From an uncultured Lachnospiraceae bacterium (lineage in GTDB: Bacteria > Bacillota > Clostridia > Lachnospirales > Lachnospiraceae), in contig CANRIV010000007.1 of NCBI GenBank assembly GCA_947630805.1, positions 1 through 64,000 on the forward strand: 64,000 nucleotides of DNA, in the 5' to 3' direction. Numbering within the stretch: position 1 is the first letter of the stretch; every line of letters begins with the position of its first letter. The notes under the pieces were generated by a model. It saw only the letters and a program-made list of their open reading frames with translations, searched no databases and was not told where the DNA came from. Positions 44,275 to 52,309 of this stretch are shown here, piece after piece. Position numbers and translations under genes: made by a program.

Positions 44275-46038
44275 TCACAACAATGAATTTTTTATCCTGC
44301 ACACATTGTCAATCTGAATCTCACTGGTATTGTCCGGGTCGCCGCAATACAGTCCTGCCCCCGACTCAAATACCATAAACAAATATCCCTTTTTATTCAA
44401 TGTTATTCCTTCTAACATAGACGGTAATGTCTTTGTCGTTTTTGCTGTACCAATAGATTTTGCTTTTTTTAAATTTATGGAATATGTATACAGAGATGAA
44501 TTATTAATCCGGCCATAAGATTGTGACAAAATAAATTGCCTCTTATTTTTGCTTACTTTTTTTACAGCCATTCCCTGCACATTTTTCGGTACATAATAAC
44601 TGTATTTTTTTGTAAATATAAGTTTTTTCTTTTTAATTTTTACTTTATATCCCTGCATGGTCGCATTGGAAATATTGGCACTTTTTCCTGCCCAAAAATA
44701 ACTGCCATCAAACGATGCAAAATCCGCACTTCCGGAAAGAATCCTTACATAATTGTATTTAATTGTATTTCCATTCTTTATTTTTTTTAGACGGGATTCG
44801 CTGATAACAGCTGCTCTGTTTTTTGATGACACGTTGTTCAATCCGACCACAAGTCTCCCCTTTACATTCGTCACCGAGCCTACATGGTCCTTAGAAGGCA
44901 GTACCACCGTCTTTATATAAGCGCCCGTAGATTTATTATAAACTAAAAGAATTGATTTCTTTTGGAGCTTCTTATGATACATGGAAACAACCAAATAGTT
45001 TCCGATAATACAGGTGCCTTGGGGAACATAGTCCGTCAGATTTTTCAGGGCAAACTTATTTCTATCCTTTGTTTTAATTAATCTTATAAAATTCTGATAT
45101 ATTTTTTCATTCTCAGCTCTACGTTTTATTTCAGAAGCAGTATATTCCCATTTCAAATTGTTTTTACGGGCATACGCTTTTCCTTTCGAATTGGCATATA
45201 CCAATAATACCAGATTTTTATCATTGTCAAACACATTGGCTCCAATGCTGGTAGTCTTTTTGTAAATTGTCAGTTTTGCAAGAGCTGTACAGTTTTTAAA
45301 TGCGTATTTTTCTATTGTTTTGACATTCTTTGACATTGTCACTTTCGTCAGAGACTCACAATTAAAAAAAGTAGATTTTTTTATCACTGTGACATTGTCC
45401 GGTATCACAAAAGACTGCAGTTTTTTACATCCATAAAACGCATGCTTTCCTATTTTTGTTACCGTAGACGGCAATTTTATCGTCTTTAATGCAGAGCATT
45501 TTTTAAACGCATAGTTGCCAATCTCCGTCAGTTTGCTCTTGCTGTCAAATGTTACCTTCTCGATATATTTGCACTCTTCAAAAACATTGCTGTCAATTTT
45601 TGTGATAGATGCGGGAATTTTAAGAGTTGTTGTGCTCTTGTCCTTTTTACTTCCCAGATATTCAATCAGAACATTATTTTTTACTTTGTAAACGCCATCA
45701 AGAATTACGTAATCCACCGTAGTTGGCTCCTCCGTCGTAGGAGGCTCCGTGGTTGGCGGCTCTGTAGTCGGCTCCTGTGTCGTTGGCTCTTCCGGGGTAG
45801 AAGTTTCATCTGTTGTCTCCGATGCTTCTATGTCAGTACTCGCAGTCTCTGACGTATGGTCTTTTGTGAGTTCCTCAGAAACGTTCTCACCGGATACCGC
45901 TTCTGCTTCGATACCTGTTGCAGATATCGTCTTTCTTTCTGCTGCAGAAACAGAACTTTCCTGTCCTGACACTATTGTTGTTATCAATAAAACGACAGCC
46001 AGCAGCATGGCTGTTTTTTTCATTCTGTTGTATCTCAT
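44275..46038 (-). CDS. BspA-like leucine-rich repeat surface protein
   Basis: This gene encodes 587 residues. A signal peptide (about 1-32) is followed by an acidic Ser/Thr/Glu stretch and a Pro/Thr/Glu linker (about 70-108), then LRR_5 repeats (about 140-285) such as EIGNYAFKKCSALKTIKLPS and IGKHAFYGCKKLQSFVIPDN, spaced by 22-24 residues. The last 290 residues are Lys/Tyr/Ser-rich and may form a beta-propeller. BspA-like proteins bind host proteins, other bacteria or polysaccharide. No sortase motif is seen. It stands beside the glucanase gene in the same direction but has its own terminator. Confidence 0.87.
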   Translation of the reverse strand: MRYNRMKKTAMLLAVVLLITTIVSGQESSVSAAERKTISATGIEAEAVSGENVSEELTKDHTSETASTDIEASETTDETSTPEEPTTQEPTTEPPTTEPPTTEEPTTVDYVILDGVYKVKNNVLIEYLGSKKDKSTTTLKIPASITKIDSNVFEECKYIEKVTFDSKSKLTEIGNYAFKKCSALKTIKLPSTVTKIGKHAFYGCKKLQSFVIPDNVTVIKKSTFFNCESLTKVTMSKNVKTIEKYAFKNCTALAKLTIYKKTTSIGANVFDNDKNLVLLVYANSKGKAYARKNNLKWEYTASEIKRRAENEKIYQNFIRLIKTKDRNKFALKNLTDYVPQGTCIIGNYLVVSMYHKKLQKKSILLVYNKSTGAYIKTVVLPSKDHVGSVTNVKGRLVVGLNNVSSKNRAAVISESRLKKIKNGNTIKYNYVRILSGSADFASFDGSYFWAGKSANISNATMQGYKVKIKKKKLIFTKKYSYYVPKNVQGMAVKKVSKNKRQFILSQSYGRINNSSLYTYSINLKKAKSIGTAKTTKTLPSMLEGITLNKKGYLFMVFESGAGLYCGDPDNTSEIQIDNVCRIKNSLL

Positions 46039-46121
46039 ATTATCACTCTTTCTGCATATATTATTTTGATTTCTGTCTATTATAAGAAAATACGTTGATA
46101 TGAATGTGATAACTTCTCATT

Positions 46122-47528
46122 CTATTCTTTTCCATCCCAACAATATGTACAAAGTTTACACTTGTCAATGCCTACCGCATCCAGCATATCATCCAATCTA
46201 TTGTATCGAAGTGAAGTGAAGTTTAACTCTTTCCGTATTTCTTCAATCATACGCTCATACTTTTCATTCTCCGGATCTGCATATTCATGCAATACTTCAT
46301 CCGTTACATTGCCATTTTCCAGTCTTTCTATCACACGTCGTGTAATTAAATCCAGTTCTGATGTGGACCTGGAAAAATTCAGATATTTGCAGCCATACAA
46401 AAGCGGCGGACATGCCGGCCTGATATGGACTTCCTTTGCGCCGCTCTGATATAAAAACTCTGTCGTTTCCCGCAGCTGTGTTCCTCTCACAATCGAATCA
46501 TCAATTAACAAAAGACTCTTATCTCGAATTAATTCCTCCACTGCCAATAGTTTCATTTTTGCTATCAAATCTCTTTTACTCTGAATCGTAGGCATAAAAG
46601 AACGCGGCCAGGTCGGCGTATATTTGATAAATGGTCTGGAGAACGGAATTCCTGAAGCATTCGCATAGCCCACCGCATGTGCTGTACCGGAATCCGGAAC
46701 GCCCGCCACAATATCTGCTTTCACATTATCTCTTTTTGCCATTTTTTCACCACAGGCATACCGCATTTTTTCTACATTCACACCTTCATACGAGCTTGCC
46801 GGATATCCATAATAAATCCACAAAAATGTGCAGATTTTCATCTCTTCGTTAGGATTTACCAATGTAACACAATTTTTTGGCGTCATTACGATAACTTCAC
46901 CCGGTCCTAATTCCTTGTAATCTGCATACCCCAGATTCTTATATGCAAAGTTTTCAAACGACACGCAAAAAGAATTCTCTTTTCGCCCTATAACAATCGG
47001 TGTTCTTCCGTATTTATCACGGGCAGCATAAATTCCGGCATGATTCATCAGCAATATTGACATCGAGCCGTCGATTGCCTCCAAAGCATAAGATAATCCC
47101 TCAATCAGATTATCTTTCTGATTAATAATGGCTGCCACCAGTTCGGTCGCATTAATTTCACCACCGCTCATTTCCTGAAAATGCGCATGTCCCTTATCAA
47201 ACATTTTTTGCGTCAATTCTTTTATATTATTAATCTTTCCTACTGTCGTCAGCGCATATGTACCGTGATGTGAGCGGATAATCAAAGGCTGCGGCTCATA
47301 ATCTGAAATACAGCCAATTCCGTAATTTCCTTTCATTTCGTGTACATCTTTGTCAAACTTTGTTCTAAAAGGCGCATTTTCAATATTATGAATGGCTCTG
47401 TTAAATCCATCTTCTCCATATACAGCCATTCCTCCCCGTCTTGTTCCTAAATGAGAATGATAGTCAATCCCAAAAAACAAATCAAAAACACAATCCTCCT
47501 GTGAGGCTACTCCAAAAAAACCACCCAT
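46122..47528 (-). CDS. Amidophosphoribosyltransferase (PurF) homologue lacking Cys1
   Basis: This gene encodes 468 residues. It follows the PurF plan: N-terminal Ntn amidotransferase domain (about 1-230), then a phosphoribosyltransferase domain with VAGVPDSGTAHAVGYA and the PRPP loop LLLIDDSIVRGTQL, and a C-terminal CKLCTYC like the Fe-S ligands of the Bacillus enzyme. But it begins MGGFFGVASQEDC, where active enzymes have a Cys directly after Met (or after a propeptide). Thus the glutamine-cutting nucleophile is missing. It may use free ammonia, or be a paralogue with another role. No other purine genes adjoin it. Confidence 0.85.
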   Translation of the reverse strand: MGGFFGVASQEDCVFDLFFGIDYHSHLGTRRGGMAVYGEDGFNRAIHNIENAPFRTKFDKDVHEMKGNYGIGCISDYEPQPLIIRSHHGTYALTTVGKINNIKELTQKMFDKGHAHFQEMSGGEINATELVAAIINQKDNLIEGLSYALEAIDGSMSILLMNHAGIYAARDKYGRTPIVIGRKENSFCVSFENFAYKNLGYADYKELGPGEVIVMTPKNCVTLVNPNEEMKICTFLWIYYGYPASSYEGVNVEKMRYACGEKMAKRDNVKADIVAGVPDSGTAHAVGYANASGIPFSRPFIKYTPTWPRSFMPTIQSKRDLIAKMKLLAVEELIRDKSLLLIDDSIVRGTQLRETTEFLYQSGAKEVHIRPACPPLLYGCKYLNFSRSTSELDLITRRVIERLENGNVTDEVLHEYADPENEKYERMIEEIRKELNFTSLRYNRLDDMLDAVGIDKCKLCTYCWDGKE

Positions 47529-47609
47529 TCCTTTATCCTCTTTTTCTTAAATATTTATTTTACCGGTCTCCTGCAAAATGTTTTATTCTGCTTTTATACC
47601 ATACATATT

Positions 47610-47638
47610 ATCATAACGTTTTTTTCCATTATGAACAA
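47610..47638 (-). promoter_or_regulatory. Putative promoter of the PurF-like gene
   Basis: On the minus strand TTGTTC (47633-47638), a 17-nt spacer and TATGAT (47610-47615). The leader is about 75 nt. I see no purine riboswitch core or PurR-type box in the gap up to 47737. Confidence 0.45.
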
Positions 47639-47737
47639 TCTTTGATATCCGTTTTACTGATTTCCAATTTCTGGATATTTTCTGCTCCGCCTGCTCATTC
47701 TGTTCTAAAAATATTTTTGTTACTGTCTGGTGTAAAA

Positions 47738-48268
47738 CTAATCATCCTCTTCGTTTTCTGCTGGTTTCCATGCTTTTCCAAACTGAATGTCTTTAAACAG
47801 TGCAGCAAGGCCTGTAATCTGCTTTAACCGGAGTATTTCATCCCGATCCATTCCCAGATGTTTGGATATCCACGCATCCGAACGTCCTAATTCATGCAGT
47901 TCTTTTACAATATTACTCATCAAGTCTACATCATGACTTCCTCGGGCACGATTGTGCCGTATCGTACTTGCCATTCTCTGATCGATTGACTTTTGAATAA
48001 CGGAAACCGGCAGCATTCCCTTTTCCCTATCATAAATGTCATCATGTTCTTTCATGATGCGGTAACGGTGAAATCCATCTACAATAATGTATTCGTCATT
48101 GTCCTTATCATAGTAGCAGACAATCGGCATTGTGTATCCATCCAGTTTAATGCTCTCATATAGCAATTTCATCTCCGGAGGAGCTACCGCATTCGGATTA
48201 TATGTATTGGGCTTTATTTTTTCGATAGGAACTGCCACTACATTGTATACCGGACTTTTATACTCCAT
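47738..48268 (-). CDS. ParB-N-like protein, IbrB family
   Basis: This gene encodes 176 residues. A ParB N-terminal fold runs through IEKIKPNTYNPNAVAPPEMK, YIIVDGFHRYRIMKE and STIRHNRARGSHD, the last two being the nucleotide-binding boxes as in IbrB/Srx-type ParB relatives. A short helix-turn-helix follows (WISKHLGMDRDEILRLKQIT). Its ATG lies within the last 11 nt of the IbrA-like gene, so the two are translated together. In E. coli, IbrA and IbrB together raise expression of immunoglobulin-binding proteins, but the biochemistry is not known. The related fold hydrolyses CTP or ATP. Confidence 0.85.
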   Translation of the reverse strand: MEYKSPVYNVVAVPIEKIKPNTYNPNAVAPPEMKLLYESIKLDGYTMPIVCYYDKDNDEYIIVDGFHRYRIMKEHDDIYDREKGMLPVSVIQKSIDQRMASTIRHNRARGSHDVDLMSNIVKELHELGRSDAWISKHLGMDRDEILRLKQITGLAALFKDIQFGKAWKPAENEEDD

Positions 48269-49589
48269 AATTCATTTCCTCCACACTCTTGTACTCTTTT
48301 CGAATTCTGTCAACTCTCTTTTGCTGTTCTCTAGTCAGACTAAACCCCATAAAACGACAATTATGGTCATTTTTTAAAATACAGTAACACATTCTTTTCC
48401 AGCTTGGAATATCCTTTGTTGATTTGATATCATCCGTATTATCCGGGATTTTTCCTTCAAATACCACTCTTGACTTCTTATTTAATGTATAGTTTGAAAC
48501 TCCATTTCTGCGTATATGATATCCTTTTTCAAGTAATTCCTGAATTGTTTCCTCTTCCAGTCCCCCTCCGGTATTATGCCAGAATTCAATCGATGAATTA
48601 AATTTCTTGGCATAGTTATTTCTAAGCCGAATGGGCAGCGTATCCAAAAGAAATAATGTATAAGATCTCCATGTGTGTCCCTCAGGCAACGTTACGTTTC
48701 GATATCCCATTGCTTTTGTTCTTCCGTAAATACTCGTAAAATTTGCCCCCTGAACTCTTCCTACTAATTTTACCCATATGTTCGGATCAATGACCCGATA
48801 GAGATTTAGGGCATCTTTTGAATAATCATTGAAAGGAGACGCTACTCTCATCTGTGATATATGAAGTCCCGCTTTATAATACAAATCATACAGGTGATTG
48901 TAGTCATAATCAAATATGTAATTGGCATGCCATACATCCTCAGAAGTCCAGTCAAACATTGGAGAGGCGCACCACATATCTTTAAACTGTTTTCCAATCC
49001 AGCATTTCCCTTTATACCCATGTCTTTTATTTAAAAATCCGCTATATCTCTGCAGGGACTCATCTGCCCGCATGCCAAGCAGACACACAGTTTTTTTATT
49101 TCCGTGGGAAATCCGGTACCAGCGTCCAAACTGTTTTGCCAAATCTTCCTGGTGCATCCGATACCGGTAAGTAGTAATCGGATTGTTATCCAGATTGATA
49201 ACATACTCCTTATCCGGCATATCACGCACCCATACATCTTTTTTTCTATCATCCCACGGATACCAGTACATTTCATAACTGCTGAGCGCTGTCCGTGTGG
49301 CCATAGGGAGACATACCCAATAAGGCTCTACTTCATCTTTTATTTTTTCAAACGTTCTTTCCACGTATTCTGTGGTCATTGTATACTGTGCCTCAAAATC
49401 CTGATGAAAAACTCCCACCATTCTATCCGGATAATATTTTCTTTTAAAATCCAGCAGAATATTTAATAAGAGTCCGCTATCTTTACCTCCTGAAAAAGAT
49501 ATATAGATATTGTCGAACTCTTCAAATATAAATCTCAATCTATCTGTTAATGCCTCATATACATTCTTGTCTAAGTATTTTCGTATCAT
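48258..49589 (-). CDS. PAPS-reductase-like PP-loop protein, IbrA family (DUF3440)
   Basis: This gene encodes 443 residues. ATG 49589 was chosen for its AAAGGAAA site; 45 extra in-frame codons upstream are AT-rich and unlike protein. The PP-loop YISFSGGKDSGLLLN (about 30-44) binds ATP, and the aromatic/Cys-containing middle part (CWIGKQFKDMW, SPMFDWTSEDVWHANY) matches IbrA/PAPS-reductase family proteins. The reductase's C-terminal catalytic Cys motif is not seen, so sulfate reduction is unlikely. It probably adenylates something with its ParB-like partner. Such PP-loop/ParB pairs often lie in variable genomic islands. Confidence 0.85.
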   Translation of the reverse strand: MIRKYLDKNVYEALTDRLRFIFEEFDNIYISFSGGKDSGLLLNILLDFKRKYYPDRMVGVFHQDFEAQYTMTTEYVERTFEKIKDEVEPYWVCLPMATRTALSSYEMYWYPWDDRKKDVWVRDMPDKEYVINLDNNPITTYRYRMHQEDLAKQFGRWYRISHGNKKTVCLLGMRADESLQRYSGFLNKRHGYKGKCWIGKQFKDMWCASPMFDWTSEDVWHANYIFDYDYNHLYDLYYKAGLHISQMRVASPFNDYSKDALNLYRVIDPNIWVKLVGRVQGANFTSIYGRTKAMGYRNVTLPEGHTWRSYTLFLLDTLPIRLRNNYAKKFNSSIEFWHNTGGGLEEETIQELLEKGYHIRRNGVSNYTLNKKSRVVFEGKIPDNTDDIKSTKDIPSWKRMCYCILKNDHNCRFMGFSLTREQQKRVDRIRKEYKSVEEMNYGV

Positions 49590-49670
49590 ATTATTTTTCC
49601 TTTGTTTTTCATATTTCCAAATTTTTCCATAATTGTATGTAACTGTAAATAATTTAACACAAAACAAATA

Positions 49671-49715
49671 AAAAAGGAAGTTTTTAAGGCAACAGGCTTT
49701 AAAAACTTCCTTTTT
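49671..49715 (-). terminator. Rho-independent terminator of the rRNA methyltransferase gene
   Basis: AAAAAGGAAGTTTTTAA (49671-49687) and TTAAAAACTTCCTTTTT (49699-49715) are perfect arms. On the minus strand a T-run follows. It is 24 nt after the stop at 49739. Confidence 0.85.
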
Positions 49716-49738
49716 TATAAGCATTTTTTACATTTCAT

Positions 49739-51169
49739 CTAATTCGCAAAATTATCTTTCGTCTTGAGATTTAAGTCAGAATCATTTCCACGGACCAGTA
49801 AGGCCACACATTCGACATGAACACTCTGTCCAAACATATCATAGGGAGTTATCTCCATCAGACTGTAACCATGTTCGTTCAGATGTCTGATGTCTCTGGC
49901 CAGCGTGGCGCTGTCACAACTCACATACACAATTCTTTTGGGGCTCATTGCAATCATAACATTTAATAAAACTTCATCACAGCCTTTTCTCGGTGGGTCC
50001 ACAACAATAACATCCGGCCGGCACTCCGGGCGCTGTGGATACCTCGCAAAATATTCCGGTACCACTTTTTCGGCGGCCCCTGTCATAAATTCTGCGTTTT
50101 CAATGTCGTTCATCGCTGCATTTTTTTTCGCATCTGCAATCGCCTCCGGTACAATCTCCACTCCAAGCACTTTCTTTGCCTTCTTTGCAAGAAAGAGAGA
50201 AATAGTGCCCGTTCCACAATACAAATCCCACACAGTTTCTTTTCCCGTAAGATTTGCATACTCCAGAGCCTTCTCATAAAGTCTTCGGGTCTGCTTCGGA
50301 TTTACCTGAAAAAATGATAACGGTGAAATTCTAAATTTAATATCGCCTATATAGTCTTCAATATAGCCATTCCCGTACAGAGAAATCACTCGATTTCCCA
50401 AAATCACATTGCTTTTCTCCGTATTGACATTCAGAGAAATGTCTTTCATGCCAGATATTTTCAGCAACTGTTCTATCAGGTTTTCTGCTTTTGGAAGTTT
50501 CTTACCGTTGATGACAATGCAGACCATAATCTGCCCCGTCTGGGCTCCCAAACGAATCAGTATATGTCTTACCAGACCTTCATGGGAGATTTCATCATAA
50601 GGCTCTATTCCATAAGTTTCCATAAATTTTTTTACGACCTGCAGTATCTCCCTGTTAATGTCTTTATTATTTTTCCACATTCCAAGCATACAGGTATCCG
50701 TTTCGATAATAGAATGTGTCCTCCCGGCATAAAATCCGCTGATAATTTTTCCCTCTTTATTTTTTCCGATTGGAAATTGCGCTTTGTTTCGGTAATAAAA
50801 AGGCTCTTCCATTCCGATAATCGAATTCATAACAAAATCAGTGATACCGGCAATCCGCTTAATATTATTGTAGACTTTTTCCTGTTTAAATTTCAACTGC
50901 TGCGCATACTGCATTGCCTGAAGCTGGCACCCTCCACAGCTTCTGGCAATCGGGCATGGCGGCTCTACGCGGTATTGGGATGGTTCAATCACTTTCATCA
51001 GCCGGGCATACCCATAACTTTTTTTTGCTTTTATCACTTTCACTTGTACCAAATCTCCAATGATTGTGTCTTTGACAAAAAAGGTATACCCTTCTGCTTT
51101 TCCTATCCCTTCCCCAGTTGCGCCCTGGTCTGTAATTTTTATTGTAACAATATCATTTTTTTTATACAT
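49739..51169 (-). CDS. rlmD: 23S rRNA (uracil-5)-methyltransferase, RlmD/RlmCD type
   Basis: This gene encodes 476 residues. An N-terminal TRAM RNA-binding domain (about 1-60) is followed by Fe-S cysteines CPIARSCGGC and a fourth Cys in TDTCMLG. Then comes the AdoMet fold with DLYCGTGTISLFLAKKA (about residue 317), DPPRKGCDEV and the catalytic Cys in YVSCDSATLARD. It makes m5U in 23S rRNA (U1939 and perhaps U747 in the Gram-positive double-site enzyme). The start has no strong site but fits the family. It is one operon neighbour of the YhaM-like gene 52 nt upstream. Confidence 0.92.
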   Translation of the reverse strand: MYKKNDIVTIKITDQGATGEGIGKAEGYTFFVKDTIIGDLVQVKVIKAKKSYGYARLMKVIEPSQYRVEPPCPIARSCGGCQLQAMQYAQQLKFKQEKVYNNIKRIAGITDFVMNSIIGMEEPFYYRNKAQFPIGKNKEGKIISGFYAGRTHSIIETDTCMLGMWKNNKDINREILQVVKKFMETYGIEPYDEISHEGLVRHILIRLGAQTGQIMVCIVINGKKLPKAENLIEQLLKISGMKDISLNVNTEKSNVILGNRVISLYGNGYIEDYIGDIKFRISPLSFFQVNPKQTRRLYEKALEYANLTGKETVWDLYCGTGTISLFLAKKAKKVLGVEIVPEAIADAKKNAAMNDIENAEFMTGAAEKVVPEYFARYPQRPECRPDVIVVDPPRKGCDEVLLNVMIAMSPKRIVYVSCDSATLARDIRHLNEHGYSLMEITPYDMFGQSVHVECVALLVRGNDSDLNLKTKDNFAN

Positions 51170-51221
51170 TTCCGTTAATCCATTTTATGTAAACTTGTTA
51201 TTTTTTGTTATTCCACAACAT

Positions 51222-52193
51222 TTACAATTCCGGTATCGCCGTACTTTTGCTGGTTTTTCTCACATTGGTTTCCAGCAGTCTGCTGTATCCCAACCACTGG
51301 TCAGAGTTTTCCATATTTCCGCTGGTCAGTAATTCTTTCATGGTCTCCATCTTTGCATCTGTATTGTCCGCAAAACTAAGAGCAAGTGCTTCTATTAATG
51401 CCGGTCGTTTTGGAGAGCCAAACTCTAATGTCCCATGATGAGACAAAATGCAGTGCTTTAATTCATTTGCCTGTTTTGCCGGGAAATCCGGTATTGTACT
51501 TATAATCTTTCCTACCATTTCAGATCCCATAACAATATGACCTAACAGTTGTCCTGCATCCGTGTAATCATTTACCGGAAAGTCTGAAATTTCAAACACT
51601 TTTCCGATATCATGGCATATGGATGCCGTAATTAACAAATCTCTGTTTATCATCGGATATTGTGCAGCATAAAAATCACACAGCTTTGTAACCGCCACTG
51701 TATGTTCCAGGAGTCCCCCAATAAAACCATGATGCACGCTTTTTGCTGCAGAATGTTTTTTAAATTTTTGGACAAACTCCGTGTTTTCCACAAAAAATCT
51801 GCAAAGCAGCTGCCAGTAATACGGATTTTTCACACTCTCTATAAACTGTAACAGTTCTTCCATTAACTGCTCTACATCTTTCTCCGTACATGGAAGATAA
51901 TCGGATTCTTCTACACTTTCCCGGTCGATTTTTCTGGCGCGTTTAATGCTAAGCTGCAGTTGTCCGTTAAACATTGTTACATCTCCGTGCACTTCCACAT
52001 AATCCAACGGCTCAAAAGCATCAATTCCCATTGAGCCCGGCTCCCAGATTTTAGCGTCCAGCTGTCCGGTTTTGTCCTGTAAAATCACATTCTCATATTC
52101 TTTTCCTGTTTTTGTCATTGCAATATTTTTTTGTTTACAAAGATATATTTCCTGAATTTTTTCCCCTTCTCTGAGCGTTTCAATAAATTTCAT
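51222..52193 (-). CDS. 3'-5' exoribonuclease YhaM-like, OB plus HD domain
   Basis: This gene encodes 323 residues. I chose ATG 52193, 10 nt after GGAGG, so the protein begins MKFIETLREGEKIQEIYLCK; the frame extends 20 codons upstream. An OB nucleic-acid fold (about 20-105) is followed by an HD phosphohydrolase domain with GLLEHTVAVTKLCDFYA, SICHDIGKVFEI and HCILSHHGTLEFGSP. YhaM trims RNA and single-stranded DNA from the 3' end. The gene is divergent from mutS2, with 116 nt between them holding both promoters. Confidence 0.9.
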   Translation of the reverse strand: MKFIETLREGEKIQEIYLCKQKNIAMTKTGKEYENVILQDKTGQLDAKIWEPGSMGIDAFEPLDYVEVHGDVTMFNGQLQLSIKRARKIDRESVEESDYLPCTEKDVEQLMEELLQFIESVKNPYYWQLLCRFFVENTEFVQKFKKHSAAKSVHHGFIGGLLEHTVAVTKLCDFYAAQYPMINRDLLITASICHDIGKVFEISDFPVNDYTDAGQLLGHIVMGSEMVGKIISTIPDFPAKQANELKHCILSHHGTLEFGSPKRPALIEALALSFADNTDAKMETMKELLTSGNMENSDQWLGYSRLLETNVRKTSKSTAIPEL

Positions 52194-52309
52194 TTTGTGC
52201 TGTTTCCTCCGATTTTCAATGTTTTTCCCATACATTTTTTCTTTACCTTGCAACTATTATTTATTATAATTGATAATGTATTTAAATACAAGAATTGGAG
52301 ATTTTGGGA

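Noticed and set aside
47529-47737. Purine riboswitch or PurR box before the PurF-like gene
   Set aside because: Neither the aptamer core nor a paired PurR box could be seen.
49590-49724. Longer N-terminus for the IbrA-like protein
   Set aside because: The extra 45 codons are AT-rich low-complexity sequence; the ribosome site stands before 49589.
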